From positions 136,304-200,303 of the forward strand of contig CAJTLG010000003.1 in NCBI GenBank assembly GCA_910577395.1: a stretch of DNA of 64,000 bases, read 5' to 3'. This document shows positions 36,675 to 45,642 of the stretch, in pieces (position 1 is the first letter of the stretch; each line of letters begins with the position of its first letter). Under the pieces are notes generated by a model. That model was not told the origin of the DNA, did not search any database, and saw only the letters and a program-made list of their open reading frames with translations. Origin of the DNA: an uncultured Vampirovibrio sp. (GTDB lineage Bacteria > Cyanobacteriota > Vampirovibrionia > Gastranaerophilales > Gastranaerophilaceae). Both the position numbers and the translations under genes were made by a program.

Positions 36675-38453
36675 ATGAAAAAATCTCTAGCAGTTTTTAT
36701 AATCTGTCTTTTATTTATCATTTTTGCATTATTAGAATACCCGCGCGGCAGTGCCTATAAAGTTTTGGAAGTTATTGAGGGGGATAAATTTTACATAGAC
36801 TTTAATGCGGACGGCAAAAAAGATAAAGACGAACTTATTCATCTTAAAGGTGTAAATACTTTTCCTCTCTCCTTTGGGCAGAAGGCGGAAGAATGCGCTG
36901 CAAAATACAATATCACCCCGGCGGAGGCTGTGTCACTCGGGCATTTGGCAAAAGAATTTGCTAAAGAAAATCTGGAAGGGAAAAATATAGAACTTATTCA
37001 CCCTGTGGGGCCGTATAACCACACTTATCAATATCGCTTTGCAGAAGTTAAATTTTTTAAAACACTCCCCGGTACTGATAAAACCGGGCGTGGGGAAAAT
37101 TTTGGTGTTATTCTTCTTCGCGAAGGGCTTGGTTTTGCCTATGAAAGCAAGCAAGATAAAGTTTTTAATCCGTATAAAACTTTTGAAAATGCAAAAAAGA
37201 TTAGAAAAATGGCACATTTTGCCTGGGAAACTATGCCTAAAAACAGCATACGCCCTGCTGCTGGCAATAAAAAAATCTATGCAAATACCGGTAAAAAGCC
37301 TGTGCCGTATGTTCTTTCGCCTCAAAAAACTTTTGGTCCGGTCACGGTTTTTCTGATTAATCCAAATGCGTTTAATAAACCCTCATTTTCCTGCAGGGCT
37401 GCTGCTTGCAGGGAACTTTTAAAATGTATAAACGAGGCAAAATCCGATATAAATTTTGCACTTTACGGGATAGAGGGGCAGGATGAAATATTTGCGGCAC
37501 TTTCCCGCGCAAAGGAGAGGGGCGTTAAAATAAGGGGGGTTGTTGATATAAAGTCTGATAACACCTATGTTTACAAAGATACAGCAAAGCTAAAAGGCCT
37601 GTATGGTGTGGTTGATGATAACAAGGCGCAGCTTATGCATAATAAATTTTTTATTTTTGATAATAAAAAAGTATTTACAGGCACTATGAATTTATCAGCA
37701 TCCGGTTCCGGCGGTTATAATTCAAATACGGTAATAATTTTAGAGGATATTTCAGCTGCCGGGGTATTTAAAAAAGAATTTGAACAAATGTATCTTGGTG
37801 CTTTTCAAGGTTCAAAAACAGATAACAGTGCGCCTTTTATAATTAACAACGCAAAATGGAGGCTTTCAATTTTCTTTTCCCCAAAAGGGAATGCATATGA
37901 AAAGGGGATTTTACCGCTTATTGAAAATGCTAAAAAAGAGATATTTATTAGTATTTTTTACCTTACCCACAGAGGGCTTATAAATGCTCTAAAGGAAGCA
38001 AAAGCCCGCGGAGCGGATGTTAAAATTATCTACGATGCATCAGCTGCAAATAATATGAAAGATAGACTAAAAACCTTGAGAGAGGCGGGTATTAAGGTTA
38101 AGGTTGAAAACTGGGGCGGTAAAAACCACCAAAAAGATATGGTAATTGACGGGAAATATTTTATAACGGGAAGTGCAAATTTTTCAAATTCCGGTATGAA
38201 CTATAATGATGAAAATATTTTAATATTTGAAAATAAGGAAATAGCAGGGTTTTATAGGGAACATTTTGTAAAACTGTATAATTCGCTTGATGATAAATAT
38301 TTAGACCTTACTCCGCGTGCTGAAAGCTTTGAAAGCGTAAATTCCTGCTATGACGGAATAGACAATAATTTTGACGGTAAAACCGACAGTGAAGATATTG
38401 GCTGCAAGGCAGATACCAGTACAAACAATACCTCTTATAAGCCTAAAGGGTAA
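36675..38453 (+). CDS. membrane-anchored SNase-like plus double PLD-domain nuclease/phospholipase
   Basis: This 592-aa protein has an N-terminal membrane anchor or signal (residues 4-22). It continues with a thermonuclease (SNase)-like domain (VLEVIEGDKFYIDF to about 180). Two phospholipase D-type domains follow. Their HKD motifs are MHNKFFIFDN and NHQKDMVIDG, each followed by a GTMNLS or GSANFS box, so a complete active site is present. The C-terminus has DGIDNNFDGKTDSED, like the calcium-binding motif of MopE-type proteins. It probably acts outside the cytoplasmic membrane on DNA or lipid. TATAAT ends only 6 nt before the ATG, suggesting a leaderless mRNA. Confidence 0.8.
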   Translation: MKKSLAVFIICLLFIIFALLEYPRGSAYKVLEVIEGDKFYIDFNADGKKDKDELIHLKGVNTFPLSFGQKAEECAAKYNITPAEAVSLGHLAKEFAKENLEGKNIELIHPVGPYNHTYQYRFAEVKFFKTLPGTDKTGRGENFGVILLREGLGFAYESKQDKVFNPYKTFENAKKIRKMAHFAWETMPKNSIRPAAGNKKIYANTGKKPVPYVLSPQKTFGPVTVFLINPNAFNKPSFSCRAAACRELLKCINEAKSDINFALYGIEGQDEIFAALSRAKERGVKIRGVVDIKSDNTYVYKDTAKLKGLYGVVDDNKAQLMHNKFFIFDNKKVFTGTMNLSASGSGGYNSNTVIILEDISAAGVFKKEFEQMYLGAFQGSKTDNSAPFIINNAKWRLSIFFSPKGNAYEKGILPLIENAKKEIFISIFYLTHRGLINALKEAKARGADVKIIYDASAANNMKDRLKTLREAGIKVKVENWGGKNHQKDMVIDGKYFITGSANFSNSGMNYNDENILIFENKEIAGFYREHFVKLYNSLDDKYLDLTPRAESFESVNSCYDGIDNNFDGKTDSEDIGCKADTSTNNTSYKPKG

Positions 38454-38458
38454 CCAAT

Positions 38459-38487
38459 TTGCACTCGATACTTTTTTCAGGTAAAAT
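38459..38487 (+). promoter_or_regulatory. promoter for the small membrane protein and M23 gene
   Basis: TTGCAC (38459-38464) and TAAAAT (38482-38487) have a 17-bp spacer that contains TTTTTTCAG. Confidence 0.55.
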
Positions 38488-38528
38488 ATTAATATAAGTA
38501 AACTGATATTAGGGAAGTATTGAGGATA

Positions 38529-38636
38529 ATGGAATTTTTCAGAAAAAACAGAAGAATTATAGTTGGCATCCTTGTAATTACGGTTGCAGCCTGGATGATA
38601 GGCGCCACTATTTTGCTGCCTCTTCTTGCAAATTAA
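38529..38636 (+). CDS. 35-aa single-pass membrane peptide
   Basis: This ORF is short but convincing. The ATG has GAGG 6 nt upstream and a clear promoter about 45 bp before it. The peptide begins MEFFRKNRRII, a basic amphipathic start, and continues as one membrane helix (GILVITVAAWMIGATILL) ending in PLLAN. The Arg/Lys-then-helix design resembles the N-terminal anchor of SurA/PpiD-type foldases, so it may be a free-standing anchor peptide or a relic of one. The M23 peptidase follows 43 bp later. Confidence 0.6.
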   Translation: MEFFRKNRRIIVGILVITVAAWMIGATILLPLLAN

Positions 38637-38679
38637 AACCCGTAACCGGTGCTCCCGTTAGGGTATTACAATTTTATCT

Positions 38680-39816
38680 ATGAATATAAAACTCAAAAAA
38701 ATAATTGCATATTTGCTTTTCACTGTTATTTTGTGCGCGCATAATATAACGGCTTTTGCTGCAAACCAACAGACAGTTGAGCAAAAAAGGGCCCAGGCCA
38801 AAAAAGAAATTCATAAACTTAAGCTTTTAGAAAAGATTGAAACAAACAAACTTTACAGGAATCAAAAAAAGCTTGAGCAGACAGAACAGGATTTGTACCA
38901 TAATAAAAAACGATATAAAAGCGCTCAGGAAGAGCTTTATACACTTCAAATCCAGCTTGAAAATGCCTTACAAAATTACAGGGCACAACAGCACGCTACA
39001 AACAAACGTATAACACAGATTTTTAAAACCAAACGAAAAAGTTATATTGAATTTTTAATGTCTGCAAACAATGTAAATAACCTGCTTGACAGGATTTATT
39101 TTGAAAACATTGTAATGAAAATTGACAGGGAAAAGATATCAAAAACTCAGGAAAGAACAAGGCGCATAAGGGATATAACAAGAAGGCTTGAAGCCCAGAA
39201 AAATGAGCTTAAAACATCAATTGAAACTATGAACCGCCAACAAAAGCATATTCAAAGTGCTATTTCCCGTAATGAAAAAATGATATACAAGCTTAAAACC
39301 GACCGCGCAACCTGGGAAAAATCCGAACGGGAGCTTGCCCGTCAATCAAAACAAATTGAAGATATGATTAATAAAACGGTTAGCAAAACCCCGAAGACTA
39401 CCGTTATTTCAACAACTCCAAACTTTGTAAGACCGGTTGCGGGGCCTTGTACTTCGCCTTACGGTACAAGAATACATCCGATATTTAAGAAACAAATTTT
39501 CCACTCCGGTGTTGATATAGGTGCTCCGTATGGTGCCGCAGTAAAGGCTGCAAATTCAGGCAAGGTAATATTTACAGGGTGGTACGGAGGATACGGCAAG
39601 GTTGTAATTATTGACCATGGCAAGATAGGCGGCGTGCCCACAACCACATTGTATGCCCACCTTTCAAGCTACAGGGTGGATAAAGGCGCCTCTGTATACA
39701 GGGGGCAGGTTATAGCAAATATAGGTACAACAGGTTATTCAACAGGGCCGCATTTGCATTTTGAGGTAAGACGAAATGGCGCAACAACCAATCCTTTCAA
39801 CTATATACCAAGATAA
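38680..39816 (+). CDS. murein hydrolase activator/peptidase, EnvC-NlpD type (coiled coil plus M23)
   Basis: This 378-aa envelope protein has a signal peptide (to about residue 28, ending ITAFAA). A long coiled coil follows (about 30-235, rich in Lys, Gln and Glu), then a C-terminal LytM/M23 domain (about 250-378). The zinc ligands are present: HSGVDIG (H-x3-D) and HLHFEV (H-x-H), so unlike E. coli EnvC it could be catalytically active. Peptidases of this plan split septal peptidoglycan or activate amidases. TACAAT lies 7 nt before the ATG and there is no good RBS. It sits in a cluster of envelope genes before an OstA-like protein. Confidence 0.85.
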   Translation: MNIKLKKIIAYLLFTVILCAHNITAFAANQQTVEQKRAQAKKEIHKLKLLEKIETNKLYRNQKKLEQTEQDLYHNKKRYKSAQEELYTLQIQLENALQNYRAQQHATNKRITQIFKTKRKSYIEFLMSANNVNNLLDRIYFENIVMKIDREKISKTQERTRRIRDITRRLEAQKNELKTSIETMNRQQKHIQSAISRNEKMIYKLKTDRATWEKSERELARQSKQIEDMINKTVSKTPKTTVISTTPNFVRPVAGPCTSPYGTRIHPIFKKQIFHSGVDIGAPYGAAVKAANSGKVIFTGWYGGYGKVVIIDHGKIGGVPTTTLYAHLSSYRVDKGASVYRGQVIANIGTTGYSTGPHLHFEVRRNGATTNPFNYIPR

Positions 39817-39859
39817 TAAAAGCATGAATTTTGTCTGTGTTTTGAGGTAGAATAATTAT

Positions 39860-41854
39860 ATGCAATTAAAATGTGCAGATAAAAATCATATAAAATTGAA
39901 AGCCATCCTTTTGTTTATTTTAGCGGTATTTCTTTTTAAAATGCCCGTTGAGGCCTTTTCTTATGAGGTTGTAGAGGCTGAAACAAAGCCTGTTAAGGTA
40001 AAACCAAAAAGTGCCCATGGCAGTGAGGTAAGGCTGAATTCAAGTGCAAATTATGATGTTTATAATACAACAGAAACCATTTTTGATGATAAATATTCTT
40101 CAAGAAAGGAACTCAGTATTCCAAACCCGCTTGATGAAATCCTTCTTAAAAGAATAAAAGAAACAAATGTATCAAATAGCGGGGAAAATATACAGGCCTC
40201 TAAGGGTAAAAAAGGTATTACAATCGACAGTAAAGAGCTTGAATACTTTGATTCTACAGGTGAACTTGAAGCCAGAGGCAATGTTGTTATTACATCGGGC
40301 AATAATACTGTTTTAACTGCAGATAAAGCCTTGTATGATAAAAATGCAAACGTAATTAAACTTTTTAACAACGTTGTGCTAAGAAAAGGCGACAGCGTGG
40401 TTAAGGGTGAATATATGGTCGTTAATCTTAATGAAGAAAATGCCCTTATGGATGCACCCGTTGCCTCGGTTGGCACCTTTGTACGCGTCAGGGCGGCAGA
40501 AGGATACGCCTATACAGACAGGATAGAGGCTGTAAACGGCAGTATTGAGCTTGCAAAAAAAATCGAAATGCGCCTGCAATCATCCGGGTTTAATAACTAT
40601 GACGGTATGCTAATTCAGGATGAAGAAGTTTCATTTGATGTTAAAAAACAAAGGCTTTCTCCTTATAAAATCAGAGCTAAAGAAATTGTTGTGGAATCCG
40701 GAAAAGACCATGACAGCCTGATTTTAAAAAATGCCGACTTATACTATAAAAAAACAAAAATAGCCGCTCTTAGCTCCATAGAGCTGTTTGCAGATAAAGA
40801 CATGAATTATGTGGAGGCCAATATTCCTGTTGAGGTTGGCTCTATTAGTGATTTTGGACAGTATTTTGGTTTGGGATATATTTTCAAACTGCCTATGGGT
40901 GGCAATCTTAAGCTTGCACCTGCTATTGTCTATGATGACGAGCTTGGTGTCGGTGTTTTAGGTACATTGAAAACAAAAAGGCTTGAAGTTGAAGGCGGCT
41001 GGGCAACAAGCAATAATAATCTTATTATTGACGGCCGGTATAATTTTAATGATAAAATTTGGGCGGATTTTGCACGCCATGCATATAAAGACGAATGGTT
41101 CCTCGGTGCAAAAAGGCCCGGGCATATGCTTCAGCTTGTGTATGATGATGAATACAGAGTTAAAGATATTAGCGCCATTTTTAAGCAGAGGTTTACGGCA
41201 GGTTATGTGTCCGATTATCTTGAAAAACATCAGGAGGATGATAATTACGGCACTATGCGCTTAAGGTGGCAAAGTGAACTTTCAAAACATATAATAGGCG
41301 TTACCAATAAAGAACAGGATATGGCCCTGAATATGGGTGTTTCCGGGCAGACTATGGCAACAGTGTATGGCACGGGTGAAACATTTGCGCTTGCAAGGGG
41401 CGGCCCGTATATTGATTCCAGGGTTAAAAACTGGAGGTCAAGAATAAGCTACAGAATAGGCGGTACGCACGGTTACAGCCCGTTTAAATTTGATGAATAT
41501 ACATACGGTAAATCATCCATTGATATTGATGAAAGTATTAAACTTGGCAAGTATTTATCAATTGGCTACAGAGGCGTAATAAGCCCGCTTAAAGATAATG
41601 AAGACAATGATTTACTTACGGAGAACAGATTTTATGCAATAGTGGGGCCGGAGGATATTAAGCTTGCGGTATCATATGACAGTATTAGGAGCAATTTGCA
41701 CCTTGACCTTATGTTTTTGCTTGGTACGGATAAAACAAATATAGATTATCAAAAGCTCATAATTAAAGACCCTGATAAACTTCAAAAGAAAGAACAGACA
41801 AGTATTGGCAGGGATTGGAAATACAGAAAAATTAAGGTGCCTGAAAATCTGTAG
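39860..41854 (+). CDS. OstA/LptA-LptD-like outer membrane protein
   Basis: This 664-aa protein has a signal peptide (to about residue 32, ending VEAFS). It is followed by an OstA (LptA/LptD N-terminal) domain at about residues 115-260, with GELEARGNVVITSGNNTVL and ADKALYDKNANVIKL. The C-terminal 400 residues are rich in alternating beta-strands with Gly and aromatic residues, which would suit a barrel. This points to transport or assembly of an outer-membrane lipid. It is shorter than Proteobacterial LptD (about 780 aa). TAGAAT ends 6 nt before the ATG. Confidence 0.7.
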   Translation: MQLKCADKNHIKLKAILLFILAVFLFKMPVEAFSYEVVEAETKPVKVKPKSAHGSEVRLNSSANYDVYNTTETIFDDKYSSRKELSIPNPLDEILLKRIKETNVSNSGENIQASKGKKGITIDSKELEYFDSTGELEARGNVVITSGNNTVLTADKALYDKNANVIKLFNNVVLRKGDSVVKGEYMVVNLNEENALMDAPVASVGTFVRVRAAEGYAYTDRIEAVNGSIELAKKIEMRLQSSGFNNYDGMLIQDEEVSFDVKKQRLSPYKIRAKEIVVESGKDHDSLILKNADLYYKKTKIAALSSIELFADKDMNYVEANIPVEVGSISDFGQYFGLGYIFKLPMGGNLKLAPAIVYDDELGVGVLGTLKTKRLEVEGGWATSNNNLIIDGRYNFNDKIWADFARHAYKDEWFLGAKRPGHMLQLVYDDEYRVKDISAIFKQRFTAGYVSDYLEKHQEDDNYGTMRLRWQSELSKHIIGVTNKEQDMALNMGVSGQTMATVYGTGETFALARGGPYIDSRVKNWRSRISYRIGGTHGYSPFKFDEYTYGKSSIDIDESIKLGKYLSIGYRGVISPLKDNEDNDLLTENRFYAIVGPEDIKLAVSYDSIRSNLHLDLMFLLGTDKTNIDYQKLIIKDPDKLQKKEQTSIGRDWKYRKIKVPENL

Positions 41855-41913
41855 CTTGCGGCATATGCTGGTAAATTCAGCCTGTTCAGACAGGTCTGGC
41901 AGTGTTTTTATCC

Positions 41914-42354
41914 TTATGTAAGATAATCTTTAAATTTTTTATCCACATCAAAATAAAACCCGCACCCGTCAAGGGTTTCTCCGCCATTATGAATAAAAGA
42001 CGCATTGACGGAAGGATAATCCCTGCAATAAAGTGACCTTAGAAAATATTTTTTGCACCTGCCGTCTTCCCCAAGCGATTTGCACCTGAATGTGAGTGCC
42101 CCGTTAAAAAATGAATTGTTTTCGTTTTTTACCTTGCCGCTTATTTCAAAATGCAAATATCGTCTGTTGTCACTTTGTAACTCTTTAAATGCTGCCTCTG
42201 TTTTAATATATCCGTTTTCATCGCTGAAAAGTATTGTCTTGCAGCATTCACCGCACTGTTTACACTTTCCTTTTACAACATATTTTGATGAAAACAGTTT
42301 GTTTTTAATGTGCTGTATTATATCTTCAAAAATATTTTTGGCATTAATAATCAT
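41914..42354 (-). CDS. YkgJ-family cysteine cluster protein
   Basis: This 146-aa protein has the YkgJ (UPF0153) pattern: CKQCGECCKT near residues 31-40, then FRCKSLGEDGRCKKY and LYCRDYPS. The cysteines are proposed to bind iron-sulfur or zinc. Its biochemical role is unknown in the family. It is the last gene of a six-gene minus-strand operon starting at pilT, 2 bp after the lipoprotein gene. A second YkgJ-type gene is at 56825. Confidence 0.85.
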   Translation of the reverse strand: MIINAKNIFEDIIQHIKNKLFSSKYVVKGKCKQCGECCKTILFSDENGYIKTEAAFKELQSDNRRYLHFEISGKVKNENNSFFNGALTFRCKSLGEDGRCKKYFLRSLYCRDYPSVNASFIHNGGETLDGCGFYFDVDKKFKDYLT

Positions 42355-42356
42355 AC

Positions 42357-42767
42357 TTAATCACTGACCCTTATAATTCCTTTTATTACAGGTTTCAGGG
42401 TATTTGTGTATTCAAAAATCTGAAAAATATAATATCCTTTTTTGTTTATTACAAAAAAATCTGTATGAAATTTTTTATTCTTTAACTCTACGGTTTTATT
42501 ATAAAGATACTCATATCCGAAAAACTCATCCGCATCATTGTCTTTTCTAAACACCTGTACCTTAACAAGCCTTGTTTTAAATTCTTTTGGATTATAGACA
42601 AGGTAATGGATTTTTTCACCTTTTTTAAAAATATTTTGCGGCGTATATCCAAGCTCTTTTGAAAAAGGGGTTGATGAAAAGATAATGCCCGGGTTTTCCC
42701 TATCGCACCCTGTAAACAGCAAGGGTGCTAAAATCAAGGCCGCCAAGATGAATATTTTAGTATGCAA
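42357..42767 (-). CDS. lipoprotein of unknown function
   Basis: The mature region is beta-rich and has no recognised domain. A lipobox (LLFTGCDRE) follows a hydrophobic core (IFILAALILAP). The frame is open to an ATG at 42824, but that start would add 19 residues before the signal peptide and overlap the upstream gene by 68 bp. A TTG at 42767 gives a classical 18-20-residue lipoprotein signal and an 11-bp overlap, so I prefer it (136 aa). The end of the protein (GYYIFQIFEYTNT) suggests an Ig-like beta fold. Confidence 0.6.
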   Translation of the reverse strand: MHTKIFILAALILAPLLFTGCDRENPGIIFSSTPFSKELGYTPQNIFKKGEKIHYLVYNPKEFKTRLVKVQVFRKDNDADEFFGYEYLYNKTVELKNKKFHTDFFVINKKGYYIFQIFEYTNTLKPVIKGIIRVSD

Positions 42768-44826
42768 GGCTGCTATACAGGCTGTTAATTTTTTCTTTTG
42801 TAGATTTAATAAGTTCTTCATCATCGGAGTATTCTATGAATTTTTCATAATGATAAATGGCATCATCCGGTTTATCAGATTTTTCATAACAAGCGCCTGC
42901 TGCCCACCAGGCAAAAGCAAAATCTTTTTTCAGATTTATTGCCTTTCTGAAATATTCAAGTGCGGCAGATATTTCGTTATTATCATACTTTACAAGGCCT
43001 ATGTTAAAATATGCATTTTCATTGCCGGGGTCAATTTCTAAGGCTTTATTATAGTATACAATTGCATTTTTACCGTCTTGCAGATACTTATAGGCATTTC
43101 CTATTTTAATGTACAATGCATCGTCTGCACTGTCGCCTGCAGTGTTTATGCATTTTAAGGCTTCCAGATATTCATTTAGTGCACTTTGGTGGTTTTTAAC
43201 TTTAGTATAGCTGTCTGCAAGCGAAATTCTTGCCTCATAAGAATTTGCATCGTTAGCTATTATTTTTTTAAAGGTATCCTGAGCCTTTGTATCCTCATTC
43301 ATTTTTGAAAGTGTTTCACCGTATTCAATTAAAACATCATTATTATCAGGCTCAATGTTGATTATTTGTTCGTATGTTTCAATGGTTTTTGGTTTATCAT
43401 TCATTCCTTCATAAGTTTTTGCAAGGCCAAGGTATGCTTCCGTATTTTTTATATCAGTTTCAATAGCCTTTGAGTATAATTCTTTTGCCTTGTCATATTC
43501 TTTTTTGTTTTTTAAGCTGTTAGCCTGCAAAGTCATATTGCCTGAAATGCTTTTTTTAATATCTTCTCTTGTTATTTGGTATTTTTGAAGCTCATAGTCA
43601 CTTATTTGTGATACCCTTTTAAAGATTCTGTCAGCCTCATTGTACCTGCTGTTGCCGCTGAGGCAGAGCCCCTTGTTAAAAAGTGCCCTCAGGTTAGTTG
43701 GCTCCATTAATAAAATACTGTCATATATGCTTATAGCTTCAGCATATTCCTTGTTTTGGTAATAACTCTTTGCAAGCTCATTTTTTATATTGTTACCGTT
43801 ATCTGCACCTTTTGATTTTTTAACACCTTCCTGAAGTACTGCTATAGAATATTTTGTATTATTTGTATCTCTGTATAAAATGCCAAGATTAAGGTAGGCA
43901 TTAGAATCTTCGGGGTAAGCTTTAATATATTCCTGATAAGCGGCTATGGCCTCATCGGTTTTTCCTATTGATGCAAGCAGACTTGCATAGTCAAATTTAA
44001 GATTTTCAAGCTCGGGATGAAGGCTGAATGCCTTTTTATAGTTTTCAAGTGCCTGATTGTTTTCTTTAAGGTGCGTTTGTACAACAGCAAGGTTTCCATA
44101 TGCCATATAATCGCTTGGGTTAATTTCAACTGCCTTTAAAAATGCATCTTTTGCAAGATTGTATTCTTTATCCCTTAAATATGCAAGGCCAAGGTTTGAA
44201 TAATCTTTAAAAGCATTGGGATTAATTTCTTTTGCCTTTATAAATTCTGCCGTTGCTTTTTTGTACTCTTTTAAATTCAGATAGCTGCTTGCAATAGCGC
44301 ACCTTGCATCAATGCTTTTAGGGTAATCCTGCAGATATATCCGGTAATATTTTATGGCTTCTTCATAGTATCCGCCCATATATTTTGCATTTGCAAGGTT
44401 TAAATAGTTGTGCCTGTAATTAGGATTTAGGTTCATTGCCTTGTAATAAGAATTGAAGGCCTCATCATATTTGCCCTGCTGTTGGTAAATATTTGCAATA
44501 CTTATATGTAAAAAAGCATCCTCCGGGTTTAATTGTATAGCCTTAGTATAAGTTTCTGCCGCCTTGTTTAATTCGCCGATTTGTGCGTACAGTCCGCCAA
44601 GTTTTGTGGTTAAAACAATATCATTATCAGATGTGTTTAAAGCTTTTAAAATCAAATCAAGAGCATCTTCTATTCTGCCCTGGTCTTCAAATTTAACAGC
44701 TTGTGTATATAGTTCGCTTGCTTCATTTGACATTTTTGCCTGTACTGTTTGGATGTTAAAACTAAATGCCGTGCAAAGAGCCATTGTAAGTGATAAAAAT
44801 CCTATCGGTAGTTTGCTTTTTCTCAT
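42757..44826 (-). CDS. secreted tetratricopeptide-repeat protein
   Basis: This 689-aa protein has a signal peptide (to about residue 30, ending QTVQA). About 15 to 17 TPR units cover the rest, with the canonical Trp4-Leu7-Gly8-Tyr11-Ala20-Pro32 pattern in many (AAETYTKAIQLNPEDAF, ALEYFRKAINLKKDF). It is therefore a periplasmic or outer-membrane scaffold. It lies in an operon with pilT, which suggests but does not prove a role in pilus assembly. The gene ends inside the next gene's signal peptide region. Confidence 0.85.
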   Translation of the reverse strand: MRKSKLPIGFLSLTMALCTAFSFNIQTVQAKMSNEASELYTQAVKFEDQGRIEDALDLILKALNTSDNDIVLTTKLGGLYAQIGELNKAAETYTKAIQLNPEDAFLHISIANIYQQQGKYDEAFNSYYKAMNLNPNYRHNYLNLANAKYMGGYYEEAIKYYRIYLQDYPKSIDARCAIASSYLNLKEYKKATAEFIKAKEINPNAFKDYSNLGLAYLRDKEYNLAKDAFLKAVEINPSDYMAYGNLAVVQTHLKENNQALENYKKAFSLHPELENLKFDYASLLASIGKTDEAIAAYQEYIKAYPEDSNAYLNLGILYRDTNNTKYSIAVLQEGVKKSKGADNGNNIKNELAKSYYQNKEYAEAISIYDSILLMEPTNLRALFNKGLCLSGNSRYNEADRIFKRVSQISDYELQKYQITREDIKKSISGNMTLQANSLKNKKEYDKAKELYSKAIETDIKNTEAYLGLAKTYEGMNDKPKTIETYEQIINIEPDNNDVLIEYGETLSKMNEDTKAQDTFKKIIANDANSYEARISLADSYTKVKNHQSALNEYLEALKCINTAGDSADDALYIKIGNAYKYLQDGKNAIVYYNKALEIDPGNENAYFNIGLVKYDNNEISAALEYFRKAINLKKDFAFAWWAAGACYEKSDKPDDAIYHYEKFIEYSDDEELIKSTKEKINSLYSSLAY

Positions 44827-44834
44827 CGTATATT

Positions 44835-45641
44835 TTATCCTGTCTTTGTCATCTCAAGAACTTTTAGGGCTTTACATTCCCGTCCAGTCTGGGTATCTAT
44901 ATATTTTCTTAAAAGGTTAAAGCATCCGTTTACAACCTTTTCGTTTACAAGGCTGTCATATTTTGTCGGTGTATCAATATTTTGCTCAAGTATTTCACAT
45001 AAGAAATCTTTTATTTTATGGTGTATTTTAATGCTATAAGAGCTGTCACCATGGCAATCCCCGCAGATTACTCCGCCGTTTTGAATAGAAAAATATGCTG
45101 TATCATTAATTTTAGAAGAACATTTTAAACAATGTCCGAGTTCAATCCCAAGGCCGATTTCCCTCATAAATTTAAGCTGAAATTTTAAAACGGCAAGAAG
45201 GGTGTGTGTAAAATCTTCAGCATTTGATATGTTTTCCAAACTTTTATAAAAAAGCTCGTATATTTTGCTGTTTATTTCGGGGTTTTCTTCCGTATTTTCC
45301 CTGCAAAAATTCCCTATAATTTCTGTTAAATAGATTGAATAATTTAGTTTATCAAGATTGTGCCTTAATTTGTTAAACGGGTTAATGGCCTGAGCCTCTT
45401 TTATGACATCAAGGCTTTTTCCGGTATTCAGCATAAGTTTATTTGCAACAAGTGCCTGCATTCTTGCGCCCAACTTGCTTTTAGGTTTTTTTACACCTTT
45501 AGCAACACCTTTAATTAGCCCTTTTTCTTTTGAAAACATAACAACAATATTATCATTTTCACTTAAAGGATATGATTTTATGTTTATAGCATCTGTTGTA
45601 AAGGTATTTCCTAAAGACCCCCTAAAATTCCCCAAGCTCAT
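44835..45641 (-). CDS. recO: DNA repair protein RecO
   Basis: RecO works with RecR to load RecA at gaps and anneals single strands. The N-terminal OB fold (VVMFSKEKGLIKGVAKGVKK) and the C-terminal zinc site are present (CLKCSSK and CGDC). I chose the ATG at 45641 (268 aa): the frame extends to a TTG at 45650, but AGAAGG fits the ATG better. The 3' end of the upstream gene almost touches the ATG. Confidence 0.9.
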   Translation of the reverse strand: MSLGNFRGSLGNTFTTDAINIKSYPLSENDNIVVMFSKEKGLIKGVAKGVKKPKSKLGARMQALVANKLMLNTGKSLDVIKEAQAINPFNKLRHNLDKLNYSIYLTEIIGNFCRENTEENPEINSKIYELFYKSLENISNAEDFTHTLLAVLKFQLKFMREIGLGIELGHCLKCSSKINDTAYFSIQNGGVICGDCHGDSSYSIKIHHKIKDFLCEILEQNIDTPTKYDSLVNEKVVNGCFNLLRKYIDTQTGRECKALKVLEMTKTG

Positions 45642-45642
45642 C

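Noticed and set aside
39860..41854. Full LptD assignment
   Set aside because: The OstA domain is clear, but the C-terminal part is shorter than LptD and I see no LptD-specific cysteines, so only an OstA-like label is given.
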